DNA of 64,000 bases from Casuarius casuarius (lineage: Eukaryota; Chordata; Aves; Casuariiformes; Casuariidae): assembly GCA_003342895.1 (NCBI GenBank), contig PTFA01000338.1, positions 818,384 to 882,383 of the forward strand, read 5' to 3'. Made by a program: the position numbers and the translations under genes. A model generated the notes under the pieces. It saw only the letters and a program-made list of their open reading frames with translations. It ran no database searches and was not told the DNA's origin. Below, in pieces: positions 12,241 to 26,816 of the stretch (position 1 is its first letter; each line of letters opens with the position of its first letter).

Positions 12241-15200
12241 CTTTACTACGTTCTTTTTCACATGTGAACTGCGGTAAATCTTAAGGGCTGTTTTGATATG
12301 GTAATTACATCAGAGTGAATAGCTGAAATATGCATTTCTACAGTTTAATAGTAATTGGTCAACTGACAGTCCCAAGTGCTTGTGTCTTTGCTGTCCTGTG
12401 GCAATTGAGCATCTTTTTTAAAAACTTATTAGGACAGCTGATCAGATTCAGACTGGTACCAGAACAAAAAATATCTATTTTTATGATTTAACAGAAACTT
12501 GATTTTTTTTTTCAGTTTCATGTATTGCTCATCTCGTGAGTATAGCTAACCATTGATTTTAACGGTCGTGATTGATGAGGATGTGATTCGTTTAAAATTT
12601 TAACACTTGCGTCTTGCAATTGATACTGTTGACAAATTGCAAGCCTGGAGTGTCTTTGGATGCTTATAGCTAGTGCTATATATACTGAAGTAGCCCCGGG
12701 CATATACTGTATTGAAAGGGTCCTGCTGATATTGTCAGTGGATGTGCAAGGAGTAGTGGTTCTGAGACAAGTCAGTCACGGTACAAGAAAGTCCTATATC
12801 CTGTTGATGGTGTACTTCAGTTCTGATTTGAGATGTTTTGGATACTTAAGTACTATTATTTTTTTCCTTGTGATATTGATAGCTTAACCAGTGTATGGCG
12901 TGAGATCATATGTCCTTTCCATGTATTCTTTGAAGAGAACATCCGTAACTTGTTTAGTTCATACTCTGCAGCTGTTTGCTTACCTATATATATGGATGTG
13001 CCCTGAGCTCACCCAGACTTCTAGCTGACCCCTGAATTCACCTCAGATGGAAGGGGAAACTGTACAAAGTAATACAGTCTGCAGTGAGTGGAGGCTTTGC
13101 GTTGTGATTTTTGGTGGTGGGAGCCATCTGAAGAAGAGCTTCCAAGTGAGCCAGCCCCATCTTTCTAGAGAGGTCTGTCTGGATTTCCTCCTTCGCCCCC
13201 CTTGGAGAGACTGCTGTGACTTAATGAGCTGGCAGAGGAAGAAAGCCTTTTCCAGCTGGGGCTTTTGATAGGGAGGGAGTGGACGTGAAGTATATTAGCC
13301 CTGTGAAAGGGACATTCAGAGATGACCAGCAAAAAAGCATTGGAAATTTAGTGGCATATACAAAATCATTGAAGATTACTCGTGCTGGTTAAATTGTTTT
13401 AGGGTAGTTTGAGTCTCTAGGTTTAATGCTTGAAATTGAATACAGACAGATAATTTTATGATTGAGGGGAAGGGTTAAATTCTAGATGAAAATATGCTAT
13501 GTTAGTCAGACTATCCTGATACTGGTTGATTATATTCTCCTCTTTTGCTTGAAGAGAAGCACTTCCAAGCTTTTTTTGTTTGAGGGTGTTTTTCACTACA
13601 CGTTACTGGATGCTAACATGTATCCAAGAGCCCAGGCATTAAAGAGTGTTTCTCAGTAAGGGTGATACAAGTCTCTATTTTCCCACTTGTGCTCAAAGTG
13701 ATATATATAAGATAGTGGTACTTTGCTGGCAGAGTCCTTTCCTGTGAGGTTTTTTTAAAAATCTTTAAAACCGCCTAAAAGGCATGTTTAATGATTTTTT
13801 TTTTCTTGAGTGCAAAGGGCCTGATCAAGTCTTGCTCTACTAGATTGTGGGAAAAAAAAAGTGAAATGTCACACACTACCTATGTTATAATGGTGCGTGG
13901 CTGCTGAAATGCAAGGTCCCCCTCTTCTCGTGAACTTGATCTCTGTCCTTTGTGTCAGATCTAGCAGTTGTATAGCCACATAGTTTTCCACTGGATAAGC
14001 TTATTCAACTGACTCACTGTTTTGTTTTAGAGGGTTTAGTTTGCTCTTGGGTCAGCTCACTGAACCAACTCACTCTGCAGCTGCACAGTCATTAGTCTGA
14101 TTCAAGGGAAGTAGCAATAGTATGTGGTTAAGGAGCGGGGGAGCAGGAATGCCATATTTGATGACAGCTTGCACGTAGTGTTGTATGTAAGGTGAAACTT
14201 GATTTTAATGGAATAAAGGATTTGGGTTGTATCTGCACTACCGATTGAACTTTGAACTAATGTGCAACCGGATCTCAAACAATTAAAGTTCCATAATTGG
14301 TTAGAGCTAAACTTCTAGTCACGGGTTTTTGTCACAAACTCTGCTTGGGTGTCCTGTGCTGAGGTGCGACTCAAACAAGGCTGTGTTAGTTCTGGCTACA
14401 GAGGCTAATGATTTTCAACCCTGAAGAACCTGCTAGTTCAGTTTTTCCTCAGCCACAATAAAGTCTTCCTTCTGCAAAGTACTCATTAATTTTTTTTTTA
14501 CAAGCCTCCTAGTTATGCAAAGTATAATTCAATCTGAGTATTTGTTGCAGTGGGTGACTATGCTGTAATAGTGTTTTGTTAGCAGCTGCTTTGTTGGCAG
14601 TTGTAGACAGTGTAGTTCCCTTTCAGTGGATGTTACTCAGGAGACCTTGGGAGGGAAAACACCAAGGGCTTTGCCTTTTCTGTTTTCTTTGTTGACTATT
14701 CCGTTTTGTGTGAGGGACAAACCCAGAGAAATGGAGATGAAGAAAAGATTTGCAAGTACTGTTAGTTCTTCACCACTGAGTGTAGTAATGGTGGAACATA
14801 CAGTGAACATATTGCTCATTGACTTAGCTAGTATTTTCTTCTGTCTTCATAAGCTAGAAAATGTGAGATCAGAAGGCTCAGAAATGAAGATGGATATGAA
14901 GAGGAGTTAGGGAGTGTGTGTGGCTGTGCAAGCACCAGGAACCACCTCTGAGCCAAGGATGTCTCTGTATGCTTCCTAGCTCAAGATATTGGGAGCAGTT
15001 GACAGTTCAGGATCAGGATATGGTATGCATCAGTAATTGGAGTAGATTATCTCATTGACTTCAGTAGCTTTTAGAGAGGGTTAGCATAAGAAAAGCCATT
15101 TCTGTGATAGAGGGCAAGAAATGAAGTCCTTCTGTCAAAGACGACTGGAACCTGCACTTTCTTTCCTTTGGGTCCTAGAATATCTGGAAGGGACAGGGCT

Positions 15201-15350
15201 TTTCTTAAAATACTGTTCAGCAGAGAGTCATGCTTCAAAAGTGAAATTACTGTTCACCCTTCCCCACATGATCCCCGTGGATAGCTGCTTCTCAAAGAGA
15301 ATTCCTTTTTTCTTTAGGTCTTAGCTGCATGTGGACCAGTACTGGCTTTT

Positions 15351-15369
15351 TGTGTGTGTGTGTGTGTGT
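15351..15369. repeat. TG microsatellite
   Basis: Nine TG units in the first intron. Confidence 0.9.
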
Positions 15370-18300
15370 CTAGTTCCTGGCAGCAACTGTGATCTGGTCT
15401 GCGCTATGATCTAGTAAGATCATCGTAGTTCTAATAGTGGTGCTTAGATGGGAAATAATGTGGTTAGTCTTCTTGGGTGTCTCTTATCTGAGGTTTCTTT
15501 ACAGCTGTGGTAACTGTTGATAACTAGTGCATCTTGCAGGTTCTTGCAAACATGGAGCTTGTAATTAAATAGGACAAGGAACAAGACTTCATTCTGTTTC
15601 ATGTGTTGGAGTCCAACCAGTTGCTATCCAAAATGGCATTCTTCTTGCAGAAGGGCAACAAAATAAGAGAATAGAGACTTTGGAGGTACTGATTTCTGAA
15701 ATATCAGACCAAGCCCTCTGAGTCTTCTAGGACTGACTGTTGACTCTCCAGAATCACCAGTGAGTGTTGTCCTCTGACAGCAGTAGAAATGGGTAGGTCA
15801 TGCCAGCCAGGTTTTTAGCAGTCCGAAGGTTAGCTTTGGATGAAAGATGAATTCTTAGGTAGAAATTGGTTAGAATTTTCTGATTGTAGTATGATTGTAT
15901 CTTACACTTTTCTTTTTTTATACCAGGCAAGGTTAAATGTGGAGAAATTAAGATCCTTCCTTCAGAAATTTTCTTTATAAGTAAGGACACTTGTTGTCTT
16001 TCAAGATTGAATCCTTATAAATAAATGGTGAGGGCAAGGCCATGGGACCTTTATTTCATCTATTTGGCAGGTTTTCATTAAAACTAGAGAAATCACCAAC
16101 ATATGCTAAAATATAACACGTTTATAGTGCAGAGACACTGGGGATAATGCCAAAGATTGAAATTGTAAAATTAGAAGATTTTTGAGTAATGTTAGTGATG
16201 TTACTTAACTTCTTGTGGCTGAAACCTACTTTACTAGTAAAACACATGCACTCTTTAGTTTCCTTTCAATATCGTTCTTTTTAGGGGGCTTTGGATATGT
16301 GACCAGTTTTTGCCTAACTCCATTCTTCTGAAGATTGAGCACTTCTTTGTCTTCCAAAACAATGTGGTCTGTTTTCCTTTTATTTGTAAAACCTATTTGT
16401 GTAATTTTTTTTCTTCCTCTTTTTAACATTTGCTTAGGCATACTAATCCTTGAAATGAACTCTTTGTTTCTTTCCATCCTTCTTTTCACAAAGTTTTTCA
16501 TTTGTTTTTCCAATCCTAAAATATTTTAGAAAGAAGTGGTTTGCAAATGCCAGGCTTTTTATTTTGTGATTTTTATTTTATTTCTTGCCCTTGATGATGA
16601 AAAATGATTGTTTTACTGTAGACTGTAGATGTATTCTTAGCAAATTATAGATTCTGTGGATCTACCAGAGAATAGTAACAACTCTGGATTTTAAGAAAGA
16701 TTGGTAACAGTATGCAGTTGCTTATTCATCAGGCTTTGCTGGATGAAATGGTGAAAAGGATGAATCCTTTGCAGGAGAGAGAATTCACAACTGGAAGTGT
16801 ATTTGTTAGTTTTGTGCTGATACTGAAGCTGACAGTTGGCCATTCTTATTACAAAATTTTGCCTTTAAAACTATTTTAAAGCTTGGAAAATTAAAAGAAA
16901 TTCCCTGAACCACATAAGCTCAGGATTTGCCTCTGTCTTTGTGATAGTGGATATAGAGACTGTTGCAGAGTATTTATGTAAACAGTTGAAAAGCAGTATC
17001 ATCCCAGGGAGTGCTAAGTTTACCTCACTTATTGACCATGTGATATATTTTAGAATAGAAAAATATTTGTATATCTATATTATGTATAGACCTGATACTA
17101 TTGATCTGCTTTTGAAATGCATTAGTTTAGTAGAACAAGTTTAGATGAGTACATTTTTTTTTATGAACTAAATCATGTACAGATGAAGATAAGATATGGG
17201 TTTTAGTATTAACTAACTTTATGGTATATATTATAGGAAATTCAAAGTAGGGTTTTAGAATACTATTAAACTTGAGTACATCTGTTGCATGTTTTGTGGG
17301 GACGATGAAGTAGACAGACTAAAAACTACTGGGGTAACAGCAATGGAAGTGGTGAAAGGTAGGATGTGAGGTTTTATCCTTTATCCAGATGTGACCAATC
17401 CACAGCTGACCAAGATGCACAATCTGATTTGTGTCCTACTCCCAGCAGTCCTTTTCTCTTGGTGAATCTTGAGAGCATATAGATAGTATAATTTCTGTCT
17501 CAGGGGGTGTTCTGCCAGTGATGGAGGTCTGCTTCTGGCCATCAATATTCTTCATATTTGCTGTAGCAGAACATAAGATCAGATATGAATCCTCCCAGGT
17601 TCCATGAGTTCAGATTCAGTATTGCTGGCTTGGGGGAGTACAAGCATTGAGTAATCAGCACTGCTCCTGCAGAGCATCTGACTTTTGTAAACTGTTTTCC
17701 CCTTTCAAGCAGTAATAAAGATAGTGAGGCTCTCTGGGCAGCAGTACTTAAGGGAAATGTGTTGTATCGATGCTCTGCAGACATAATTTTTCTCCCCTTT
17801 ACTTCCTCAAGATCATGTCATGCTACTGCTGTGTAGGTAGTCAGTCCAATGCTTGCAATAAAATCTGGACTCACTGTACATGTACTGTAGTCATGTCATC
17901 ACAAGGCAGTGCCCTACAGCTTTTTCCCAGCCCTGTCGTTTCAAGAAATTCTTGACTGAGTAGCTTTGTGATTAGAGTATAAAAAAAAGAAATTGTACTT
18001 TTGGGGTGTTCACAGAGATCTTTGCCCGGTGTTCTTTATCACGGCTCTGCGTCCAGAGAGTCAAGAAAATAATTTTCTTGCGACTGCCTCAGGAAAAGGA
18101 TTGAAACTGCAAATGTTTTGTTCAGTTGATGGAAGTGAATATTTAACTTCAGAAGGATTCTTGAAAGCCAGGTGGTGTGCAGGGCTTGGTCTGTCCCTAG
18201 AAGTTTAGCAGTAGATTTACTGTCTCTTGTGCGACCTGCCACACTGTCAGGTGGATTTGTATTCTGCATCTCTCTAGTTTTTCTGAATTTCTTGAGTCCA

Positions 18301-21300
18301 AAAGAACTAGATTGTATCGTCCAAGGAAACTTAAACATAAGATCGCAGAAAGAATTTCTTTAAGTTTAAAAAGCTGCTTTTCTGTGTTGATATGTATTCA
18401 CTTACCTTTTGATTCTTTGTCTTCCTCCTTTCCTTCTAAAATCCAAAGCAAAAACCTAACAAAATGTGCTGAATAAGATGACATGGAAACTTTTTGGGAA
18501 GGGATTTGGTCTGTTTAGAGAGGTTGGGTGTTGAGATAGCAGTACCTAGGTACCCTTTTGGAAGCTGCAGTGGTCATTGCCATTCCATCATGAGTCTGGT
18601 GCTGGTTTATTTTACAATGGTATATCTACTATTGTTGCGGTATATCCTTGGGCTAAACTTGTATAGACAGAAACATTAAGACAAAGAAAATCTTGAGACT
18701 TGGCGTGATTTCTCATTTAATGCCTCTGCTTTCCATCTTGAAGTATAGTCACTTGCTTTATTGGGAAATGCTGAAAGTTGAATTCCTTAGTGCTTGAGAA
18801 GCTAGACATACTTCAAGTGAAGGATTTTTTCACTATTGATCAGTTTTTTTATAAGTAGAAGAAAAGAGTCCTCCTCTGGAGGCACTAGATTTCACATCAA
18901 TGAAAGAAAGGTTTCTGGCAATCTTGTGCTTTTTTCTTTTTCCCTGTCGTGACAAAATGTATGATTGCTGCCTTTACACGACAATTTTGGAAAGTTCAGT
19001 GTCTGTCTGTCTCTTTCTTTATGCTTTCTCCACCTTTACTATTGATACTCTGAGGTTCTGTTTTAATATGTATCAGTTTCTTCAAAATACAGCTGTTTTG
19101 GCTGCTTAGTGGAGTTGCAATGTGTCTACAAGGTTAAGTGTAAGCTGCTGATGAGGGACTCTTGCAGTGAGCCAGACCTTGACATGGAAAATGGAAGACG
19201 TGCTTTTTGAATATTTTTTTTTTGAGCTTTATTAAACAGATTTTTAATTAGGAGTTTTCCTCCTCCAAATCTCAGATCACCTTCTTCCATCACATGACCT
19301 GTGGTTAAAATGCAGTTGATCGGTTTGTGGCATCTTATCGTTGCCACGACAGCAGATTGCCAAACAGATTTAATGTGAAGGACCAGAGCAAAGAAGCTGG
19401 TGTGTGAGTGAGGAAGTGTTCTTGTCCAGCCTCATCTTTAATAATACCCCACTTCCTACTCAAAATTCTAGTCACTGTGCTAATTTGAAAGCAGTGGGTA
19501 TCTGCCCTCCTTTTGCCTGCTACTACAGTACTCTGCAGGATCGCTGTGGTAGGGTGTGGAATTTCACCAAAGTACAGTTAAAGCCTGTCTGTGCCAGGAA
19601 GGTACAGTGTTTCTTTGGTTAGCGCACCATCAGTAGTGGAATAAAGCCATTTAAATACTAGACTGTGCTACCTGGGGCTGGGCCAGTAACTGTATCTGGA
19701 CATTGCCTGTTGATAGTGAGAGCCAACTAAGCGGAAATAAAATAGCTTTATTTTTAAAAACTATCTTGATATCAAGCTGTCAATTGTGCTTTTGAGATTC
19801 CTGGTTTATGTCTGAAGCAGATCGTAGCATGTCCTCGTTGGCTTGGTGGGGAATATCAAGCTGAGGGTGCATTTCCAACAATTGTCTGAAGCAAGTGGAA
19901 GTCCACGCTGCTTCCAAAAAGGGGCTCTCACTTTAGCTTTTGGTTTCTGCTTCAGCCCTTTCACCAACTTTTGCTGCTCGTGGTCTTACGTGGTCAGCAA
20001 GATTAGGATCTTCTGTAAAGATCCCCTTATACTGTTAAGGTGGTTTGGCTTTCTTCCCATTGGCAGGCTGATCTTGCTGCATGTCTTCACTCTCTAGTAA
20101 TATTTCAAATGTTTGTGTGCCTTCCTTCTTCTTTTGAGTATCCTTCCACCCTGAAAAACAAGCATGGCTTAAACAGATATGACATGGAAGCATCGTCCTG
20201 TTCAGGAACCATATGCTGCCTGAGTATCAGAGGTGTAAAATACAGTTTAGCTTATGCTTTACAAACAAAGAGACTCGTTGTTTTAATGTGTGTGTTTCGT
20301 AACCACATCCAAAACATGGATTTCAGTGCTTGGCATAGCTTTGTCTAGTGAAAGTAGAGAAATCAGTATTTGAAATCTAAGCTGAAATTTCTAGGTACCA
20401 TAATTATATAAACATGACGTTAATATGGAAACAATGAACAAATTGAGACTTGGAGTTATAATTTTTCAGTATATCTTAAAGTGGGTCAATTCTAGGCAAT
20501 TGTATTTGAAACCATTAGCTTGTCTTTCAGAGAGAGAAGTGAGTGCTCTCTGTCATGTCCTCTGTTCAGGGCTCTTTTCATTGTTCGTTTTGCTGGGTTT
20601 AAATAGTGATGAGCCGACTGGCTTTCAAAAAAAGTACCCAGCGGTCATAATTAGTATACATAAACTTAAGTTAGTTCTAGGACGTTGGAAGTCCAGGCAT
20701 CATAGCTTACAAAACACATTTTAACACAAAGAGAAACGATTTTTACTCTAGACTCAACTGAGGACTGTGTCTGCAATATGTGTTTGAAATGCCAGTGGAG
20801 AGCCATGACCAGAAAGTTTCTGATAAGTGTTGAACTTGCTGTTCAGGGTGTCACCACAACTAGTGAATGTTTTGCTTTCCATAGAACATTTTGTCAGATG
20901 CGCTCGAATTACCTCTCTTCTGACTGTGTCTGGCTTTTGGGGTGTCAGATGCAGTGCCTTGAAGGTCTGCTTGTTCTAGGGCCTAGAAGACAACAAAGTT
21001 AGACTACCTTAAGAGGCTCAGGAACAGCTTGGCTTTGGTGAATATATTCATAAAGCTGGGGAAACACTGTGTTCCAGTTCAGATCATACTACAGTCAGTT
21101 CCTGGTAAAGGCAGGCCTTTTCTTGTTAAATATGTAAGAGTTCATGGAAATACACTTTCTCCTCAGACTCTGTTGAACACTTTAACTATCACATAAAAAA
21201 TTTCAATGTCGGAGTTCAGTTTTGGTCAATAAAAATGTGTTTGTAAATTGAAGAAGATATTTAGATCATAATGGGATTAATTAGCTTTTTGATTTCTATA

Positions 21301-22632
21301 TGAGACTCCTGAGCGTTGTGAATCAGTATTTAAAATGTAGCATGTCATTGCAGCTTTAATTTTTGCGCATAACTGCTCAAGTTCACTTTAGTATATGTTA
21401 TTTATGAATGCTAACGACCGGTTGGCATTGAACATGTCCTTGTCCCTGCAATCACCATACTTTTGTGTCTGAGCTTTATTGCGTATTGAACTTGGTGATA
21501 GCAAACTTGCGCTAGAGCTGCCTACCCCGACAAGTTGCATGCTGAGGCACGTTCTTGTGTTGGGGCTACAGCAAAAGGTCTTTGTTTCCTCTTTGCACAT
21601 CTCTTTCTGCCCAGGTGCATCACTTGCAGGTTGTCTCCAGTTCCCTAAACTTGCAGTCTCACTTCCCAGTGATGTGGAGACAGAAACCAGGCTGTTGGTC
21701 ACAACCGTTCTGATCGGTTGAGAAATCTGTTTTCAGTTATTGCAGCTTCTATAAACCATATTCATCAGTTAGTCCTGTGTTAGATGCTGTACAAACACTG
21801 AGGAGTAATAAATTTCTTGTTTTAAAATAGTTTTAATGATAGGAGGTGAATTAGAGTGACAGGTGTGTACAAGAAACAACAGATAACACTGATATGTGTG
21901 TGTGAGTGTTGGGTCTGAGCTTTTTTTTTACGCTCACACAACAGATATGTCTAAAGCAAGGTATTAGCTAGTTTTGAATATGAAAAAAATAACAAAAGCA
22001 TGAAAGAAAACAAAACAAGAATATTGGCTACAGAGGTTTGATTTAAAGGCAAGGATCGTCATTCCTCTTACAAATGAGGACAAGCAGTAGAGTGGGCATT
22101 GGCCATGACCTCCTTAAAAGTGCAAGAAAGCAGTTTAATGATGGGGAAGAGAAGAATGCTGTGTTCCAGATGACGGTTTCTTAAAGAGGTCTTTGCAGGG
22201 GTGTTCTGAGTGGATGTGAGTGTGGTAAAAGTCCAAGTGTCAAAACAAGATAGGTGTTACAGAAATTTAAGGACTGATACAGCTGGAGCTGAAATTTCAG
22301 CAGACTGACAGATAGGGAAGTCCGAATCTTAGATAACTGGAAAAATATGTGAGATTTAGATGTAGTCTGGACATACAGATCTAGAGGAATCCAAGTCAGC
22401 TGATAAAGATGCTATTATGCACTGCATTTCCCCTTTACTGTAAAGACTGCAATAAATCCAATAATAGCATATTTAAGTTGCTTTCTCGGGAGCCTCTGCA
22501 TAGAGTACATGTTCAATCTACTGCATTTGTGTATTATCTGGGTATTGAATCAGTGCCCTGTCCTAACTCATGCTCTTTTTTTTTCTTTCAGATTTTCTAT
22601 TTTGTACATACATTGTTTTGTATATACTGTAT

Positions 22633-22731
22633 ATGATGACTTCGGTGGGCAGTGAACGTACCCGGGGCACTCGGGACAAAACACAAATTTCAGCCACACA
22701 GCCAACACAACCACAGAAACAAGTAGTACAG
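22633..22731 (+). CDS. UBAP2: UBAP2 coding exon 1 (residues 1-33)
   Basis: The exon begins at 22592 after a polypyrimidine tract and CAG, with 41 nt of 5' UTR. Translation starts at tandem ATGs (22633, 22636), giving MMTSVGSERTRGTRDKTQIS and a Gln/Pro-rich end. It closes in phase 0 at GTACAG|GTATGT. The start is chosen because vertebrate UBAP2 begins Met-Met-Thr-Ser-Val. The frame upstream has no stop within the exon, so an upstream in-frame start cannot be excluded from this exon alone, but no other ATG lies in its UTR part. The segment is a short disordered, basic leader ahead of the UBA domain. Confidence 0.95.
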
Positions 22732-25700
22732 GTATGTGCTACTATATGATATTCCTCGAGTTAAGAGTAAGCACTTAATAATATGCAGTTCTTCCATAAG
22801 TCATTAAAAGCTAAGAATAGAAAGGGAGGGGACATTGTGGTTTATTTGGAAGAGTATGTTTGATATCTCATTTAAAATGCTCTGTAACCCAACACAGCAT
22901 TAAGTTGTTGTATTTTTGTATTCCGGTGGCCTCAGTGTCCTCAGACTTCAGCTCTTTTATATGCTAGCCTCATGATGCTAGAAGATTTCTGATTGCTACA
23001 GGAATTTGAGTGGGTGGGGAAAGCTTTCTGTTAGATGGGTCCCATGCTGCACAGCATGATTCAGCGTATCTGCAAGTCACGAAGTTCAAAACTTCTTGTG
23101 CAGAGTGTCTTCACAGAAAGTGAAATGACGAAGAAGGTCTGTTAGTGGGTTAAAAACCAGGTTATTTTCAGTATCAGTGAGATTGAAATTAAGCTGTCAT
23201 CCTGTTGTCCTGATACTCAGGAACACAGTAGTTAAATTCTGTGCTTTTCAGGGTTACAGACGGTGCAAAATGACTGCTCCTGGCAACTCATTATTCTGTT
23301 GTCAGGTACTTCTCAAAATTGGACTCAGTTCAAGAATTGCCTCAGTTCTCTGCCGGCAGAGAATGCATCAGTCTAGAGGTGCTCCCTTGGGAAGTGGTGT
23401 CTTTTACTGTTTCCTAGACTGGTCTTTAGCGTGCAGAGGCTCCCATTCTGTTGCATATAGTATTAATTATATGAGCTCAAGCCCTCATCTTGTGTTGCAG
23501 CACTTTACGTGTTTGTGGTTCATGCAGATGTCTGGATTTAGAAAGTGACTTTCGACAGAAGCAGCTCAATTTGTTTTTGTTTTGTAACAACTAAGATTGC
23601 AGTAGTGTAGCGAGCAGGTGAACAGAAGTGAGTCTTTCCCCTTTTTTGGCATTTGCAAGACCACACTGCAGTATTGTGTCCAGTTTTGGGCTCCCCACTA
23701 CAAAAAGATACTGAGAGACCAGAGCAAGTCCAGCGAAGGGCTACAATGATGGCTGGTGGCTGCAGCACGGAATGAATGAGGGAGAGCTGAGGAAAATGGG
23801 TTTGTTTAGCCTTAAGAAGACAAAGCGAAGACGAGATCTTACTCCTCTATTCAGATGCCTTGTGACAGGGTGTAAAGAAGATGAAGCCAGACTCTTCTCG
23901 GGCAATGGCCCAAGCTGGAACATGGGAAACTCCAACTGTTATAAGGAAAAAATGGTTCACCACGCAGGTGGTTTAATGCTGGAATACAGGTTAGAGAAGT
24001 TATGGGATCTCTGACTATGGAGATTTTTAAAGCTTGACTAGAGAAGGCCCTAAGCAACCCCCTCTGATGGGACCTGCCCTCAGCAGGAGGTTGCACTGAG
24101 TGTCACTGGAGGTCCTTTCCAACCTACGTGATTCAGTGATTCTAAGCATTATGTCCTATGGAGCATTTTCTGCATTTTGTCTGAATATTTTCTTTTTTCC
24201 TTTTGCATAATGGATACTTGTTTGGTCAGTTGAATGGAGAAGATGCTTATTTAATATACAACTACTATGTTTTAGTGCACTATGCTTTTTTATTCTTTAG
24301 ATATCAGATAGACATTTCTGCTTAGACAAGCTTTATCAGCAGCAATATGTGGGATTTTGCTGTTCGGTTGCCATTGATTATTCTTTCTGAATCTAGAAGA
24401 ATGTTGCTTTCCCAAGTGGAGATTTCAGTGTTATAATAGCACATTGATCATAATTTCAGTTATTTAAGAAATGACATTGCACATTATTTTCCATTACTTC
24501 TGGATAATAAATATTCGATATAGTATCTGGGCGTATCATTGTCACTTAATTTTGTGTTGCTCACTTTTGTTTTCTGATAGTTGTAAATGAATCAAAAATT
24601 CTCTTTGTTTTGTTACACTGCAAAGATTGTATTCCTTGCAATGTGTGAGTAATGTTTTAGCTGTCTTAAGATGGTAACATTTTCTTAGTCATAATTAAAA
24701 CTTGATCGCAGTGTTGTCTAGGATAATACAATGTTAGTTGTTAAGCTGATGCCTTAAAAATAAAGGAGAACTAATCATTGGAAAAAAAATACTTTTTGGA
24801 CAATGTTTTGGTGTATGTGTGTGTTTATGTAGCAAAGATACCACTTTGGCTTTTTTCTTTTTCCTTTAAATCTTCAATTCCAGCCGGGTGTAATGTACTA
24901 GCATAAATACTAAAGATGCTGAACCTATTTGTGTTTGCTGTGTCTCTGTTTACATAAGAAAACTGAAGATACTGTTGCACATTTCATATATTGTTATAAA
25001 ATTTGTATGTTTTATCTTCTAATGTGGACTTATTTAAAAATACTGGGTTAATAAAAAGATGAATTTTAATGGCTTCCTGTTTCTGGTCAAATATGCTGTC
25101 ATGTCTATACAGAAATTACATTGTTGTCCAAATTTTTCTATGCTGGATACCTTTAATGGAAATCTCTTTGTTAGCTTAGCAATTGCAATGGGCCTGGGGA
25201 GACTGAAGCCTGAGTGAGAGGATATAATATGGCTTTAATTCTGGAAAATGATAGACCTTTTCTTTTTGTTCTTTACTGAGCTCTTCTCAGGCACCAAGAA
25301 AGGGGTTCATTGCACAGAGCACTAACTGGGATGCCTTAGAGTAGGTGCGGTGCTGTGGGTAGCACAGGGCCTGGAGTGGGGAATTCCAGAGTAGTCTCTC
25401 ATTCATGTTACCAACTGACGTATGAAGCTGTCAGCATGAGACTTTCAAAATGTGAAGTAGTACGGAGTGCTTTACTCTGTTACAAACACAGTAATTGTCT
25501 TGGAACGTCGCCTCTCAGCATGACAAATATCACTTCCCTCAAGGAACTGGGACAGCTGCAGTAGCTTCTCAGCAAGTAAGCAGCTGATGGCGTATGTTGG
25601 AGTAATTTTTAGACTCCTCTCAGCATTTACGCTTAGTGACCTACCACACCACCTTGGTGTGGTAAACTCCAAAAGCAGAGTGATTTAAGAGGTTGGTTAC

Positions 25701-26738
25701 TTGAACTCTCAAGGCACTGAATTTCATGTGGGTATGCTCTGAAGTGAGACTTCGAAAGCCTAGGACGAATCCTTTTAGTCAAGAATTTCAGTGGATGTTG
25801 TGGTACTTTTGTCATGAGGAAACTTTTCTCAATGCATCAGTCTACGTTTGGGATCCTAGCTACCACTTCAATATCAACCTTCTTCTCTGGCTAGAGATAG
25901 AGGTCTTTTCTGTTTAAGCAGACATCAAATTAAGTCCAGGATCATGTAGCCTAGTTATCTATGGTATTTTCCTGGGAATGCTGTTCATGTAGACCACAAA
26001 TACCTCACCATGAAATCTGGCTTTATGTGATACAGTAGTGTTCTTGGGTTGCTTTTTCTTTGGGGCAGCCATAGTATATTCTGATTTATGGCACTTTACT
26101 GCATCCATCCATTTTAGTCTGACAACTTTTGGAGAAGCTGCTGGCATGGCTTTGTTACAGAGGCACCAAATGTTCCATCAATAGCAAGATCCTTTAGCAA
26201 TTTTCAGAGACTGGTGAGACCAGTATTAGCTTATTGAGAAGATAAGTGCAGCTGTTCACAGGCAAAATCTTGAGGCACAACCCAGCCTCCTATGAAGTTC
26301 GTAAATCTAGAGTCATGACACTGTTGGAGTCATGAAGGGGATACAGGCAGGAATCAGCAGAGGTGCAGTTCACTTATTGCCTGTTTCTCATGATGAAGCT
26401 CTAACTCTGGAGTGATAGGTATAAATTAAAAGTAGAAGTAATAATATCAAAGCATAGGCTTCTGTAGTAAATTATATTTTAAGTGATTAAGTCTTCTCTA
26501 AGTAGTGACCTTGAATCGTGGTCCGAACACATCAGAATGTGTTGAAACTCCTCCTGTCCTGGCAAACCTGTTGACTGTAAAATGGGTGCAGGGGAAGAGA
26601 TGTTAATCTCTTCCCTCTGTGTTTGTTTCCTATGTTCTTTTTGACAATCAGGAGGAAAAAAGATAGCGATGCTAAGAGATACTTTAAAAAATATATTGTT
26701 ACCTTTTATGAATTTTATTGGATGTTTATATTTTTCAG
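22732..26738 (+). other. UBAP2: Intron after coding exon 1, with a CR1 fragment
   Basis: A phase-0 intron of 4.0 kb with donor GTATGT and acceptor TTTTTCAG. Its main content is the CR1 LINE 3' end at about 23615-24146. The rest is AT-rich single-copy-looking sequence with no recognisable gene. Confidence 0.9.
23615..24146 (+). mobile_element. CR1 LINE, 3'-terminal fragment (sense orientation)
   Basis: The segment follows the well-known 3' end of chicken-repeat-1 elements: a phrase coding for the end of the reverse transcriptase (ACTGCAGTATTGTGTCCAG, then TGGGCTCCCCACTAC and AGTCCAGCGAAGGGC), then the 3' UTR with CACTGGAGGTCCTTTCCAACC and a terminal GATTCA-GTGATTCT imperfect octamer repeat. 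CR1 copies are typically 5'-truncated, as here, so no intact ORF is expected; the short open frames inside are remnants. The 5' truncation point is approximate. Confidence 0.9.
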
Positions 26739-26816
26739 GCAACAGCAGAACAGATTCGCCTTGCTCAGATGATCTATGATAAGAATGATGCAGATTTTGA
26801 AGATAAAGTGAAACAA
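26739..26816 (+). CDS. UBAP2: UBAP2 coding exon 2 (residues 34-59)
   Basis: A 78-nt exon in phase 0-0 encoding ATAEQIRLAQMIYDKNDADF and then EDKVKQ. It lies between TTTTTCAG and GTATGT. It matches the helix-rich stretch just before and entering the UBA domain of UBAP2 (human ATAEQMRLAQ...). Both ends fall between codons, so skipping would keep the frame but remove the start of the ubiquitin-binding fold. Confidence 0.95.

Larger units (their letters stand above)
361..22591 (+). other. UBAP2: Long first intron of UBAP2 (5' boundary approximate)
   Basis: About 22 kb of AT-rich sequence with no open frame resembling a protein I know. All frames here are short and lack splice context. It holds a 31-bp palindrome (4796-4826), a 20-bp tandem duplication (12201-12240), a TG microsatellite (15351-15369), a nine-G run at 10373-10381 and many poly-T tracts. 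I saw no CR1 3' end, tRNA or snoRNA signature. The right boundary is certain (acceptor at 22590-22591 after a long pyrimidine tract). The left boundary depends on the undefined first exon. Confidence 0.6.

Noticed and set aside
23772..24096. Short open frames on both strands
   Set aside because: They lie inside the CR1 3' fragment and are retroelement remnants, not genes.
26397..26440. ATGATGA C-box-like motif in the intron after coding exon 1
   Set aside because: No D box at a suitable distance and no terminal stem.
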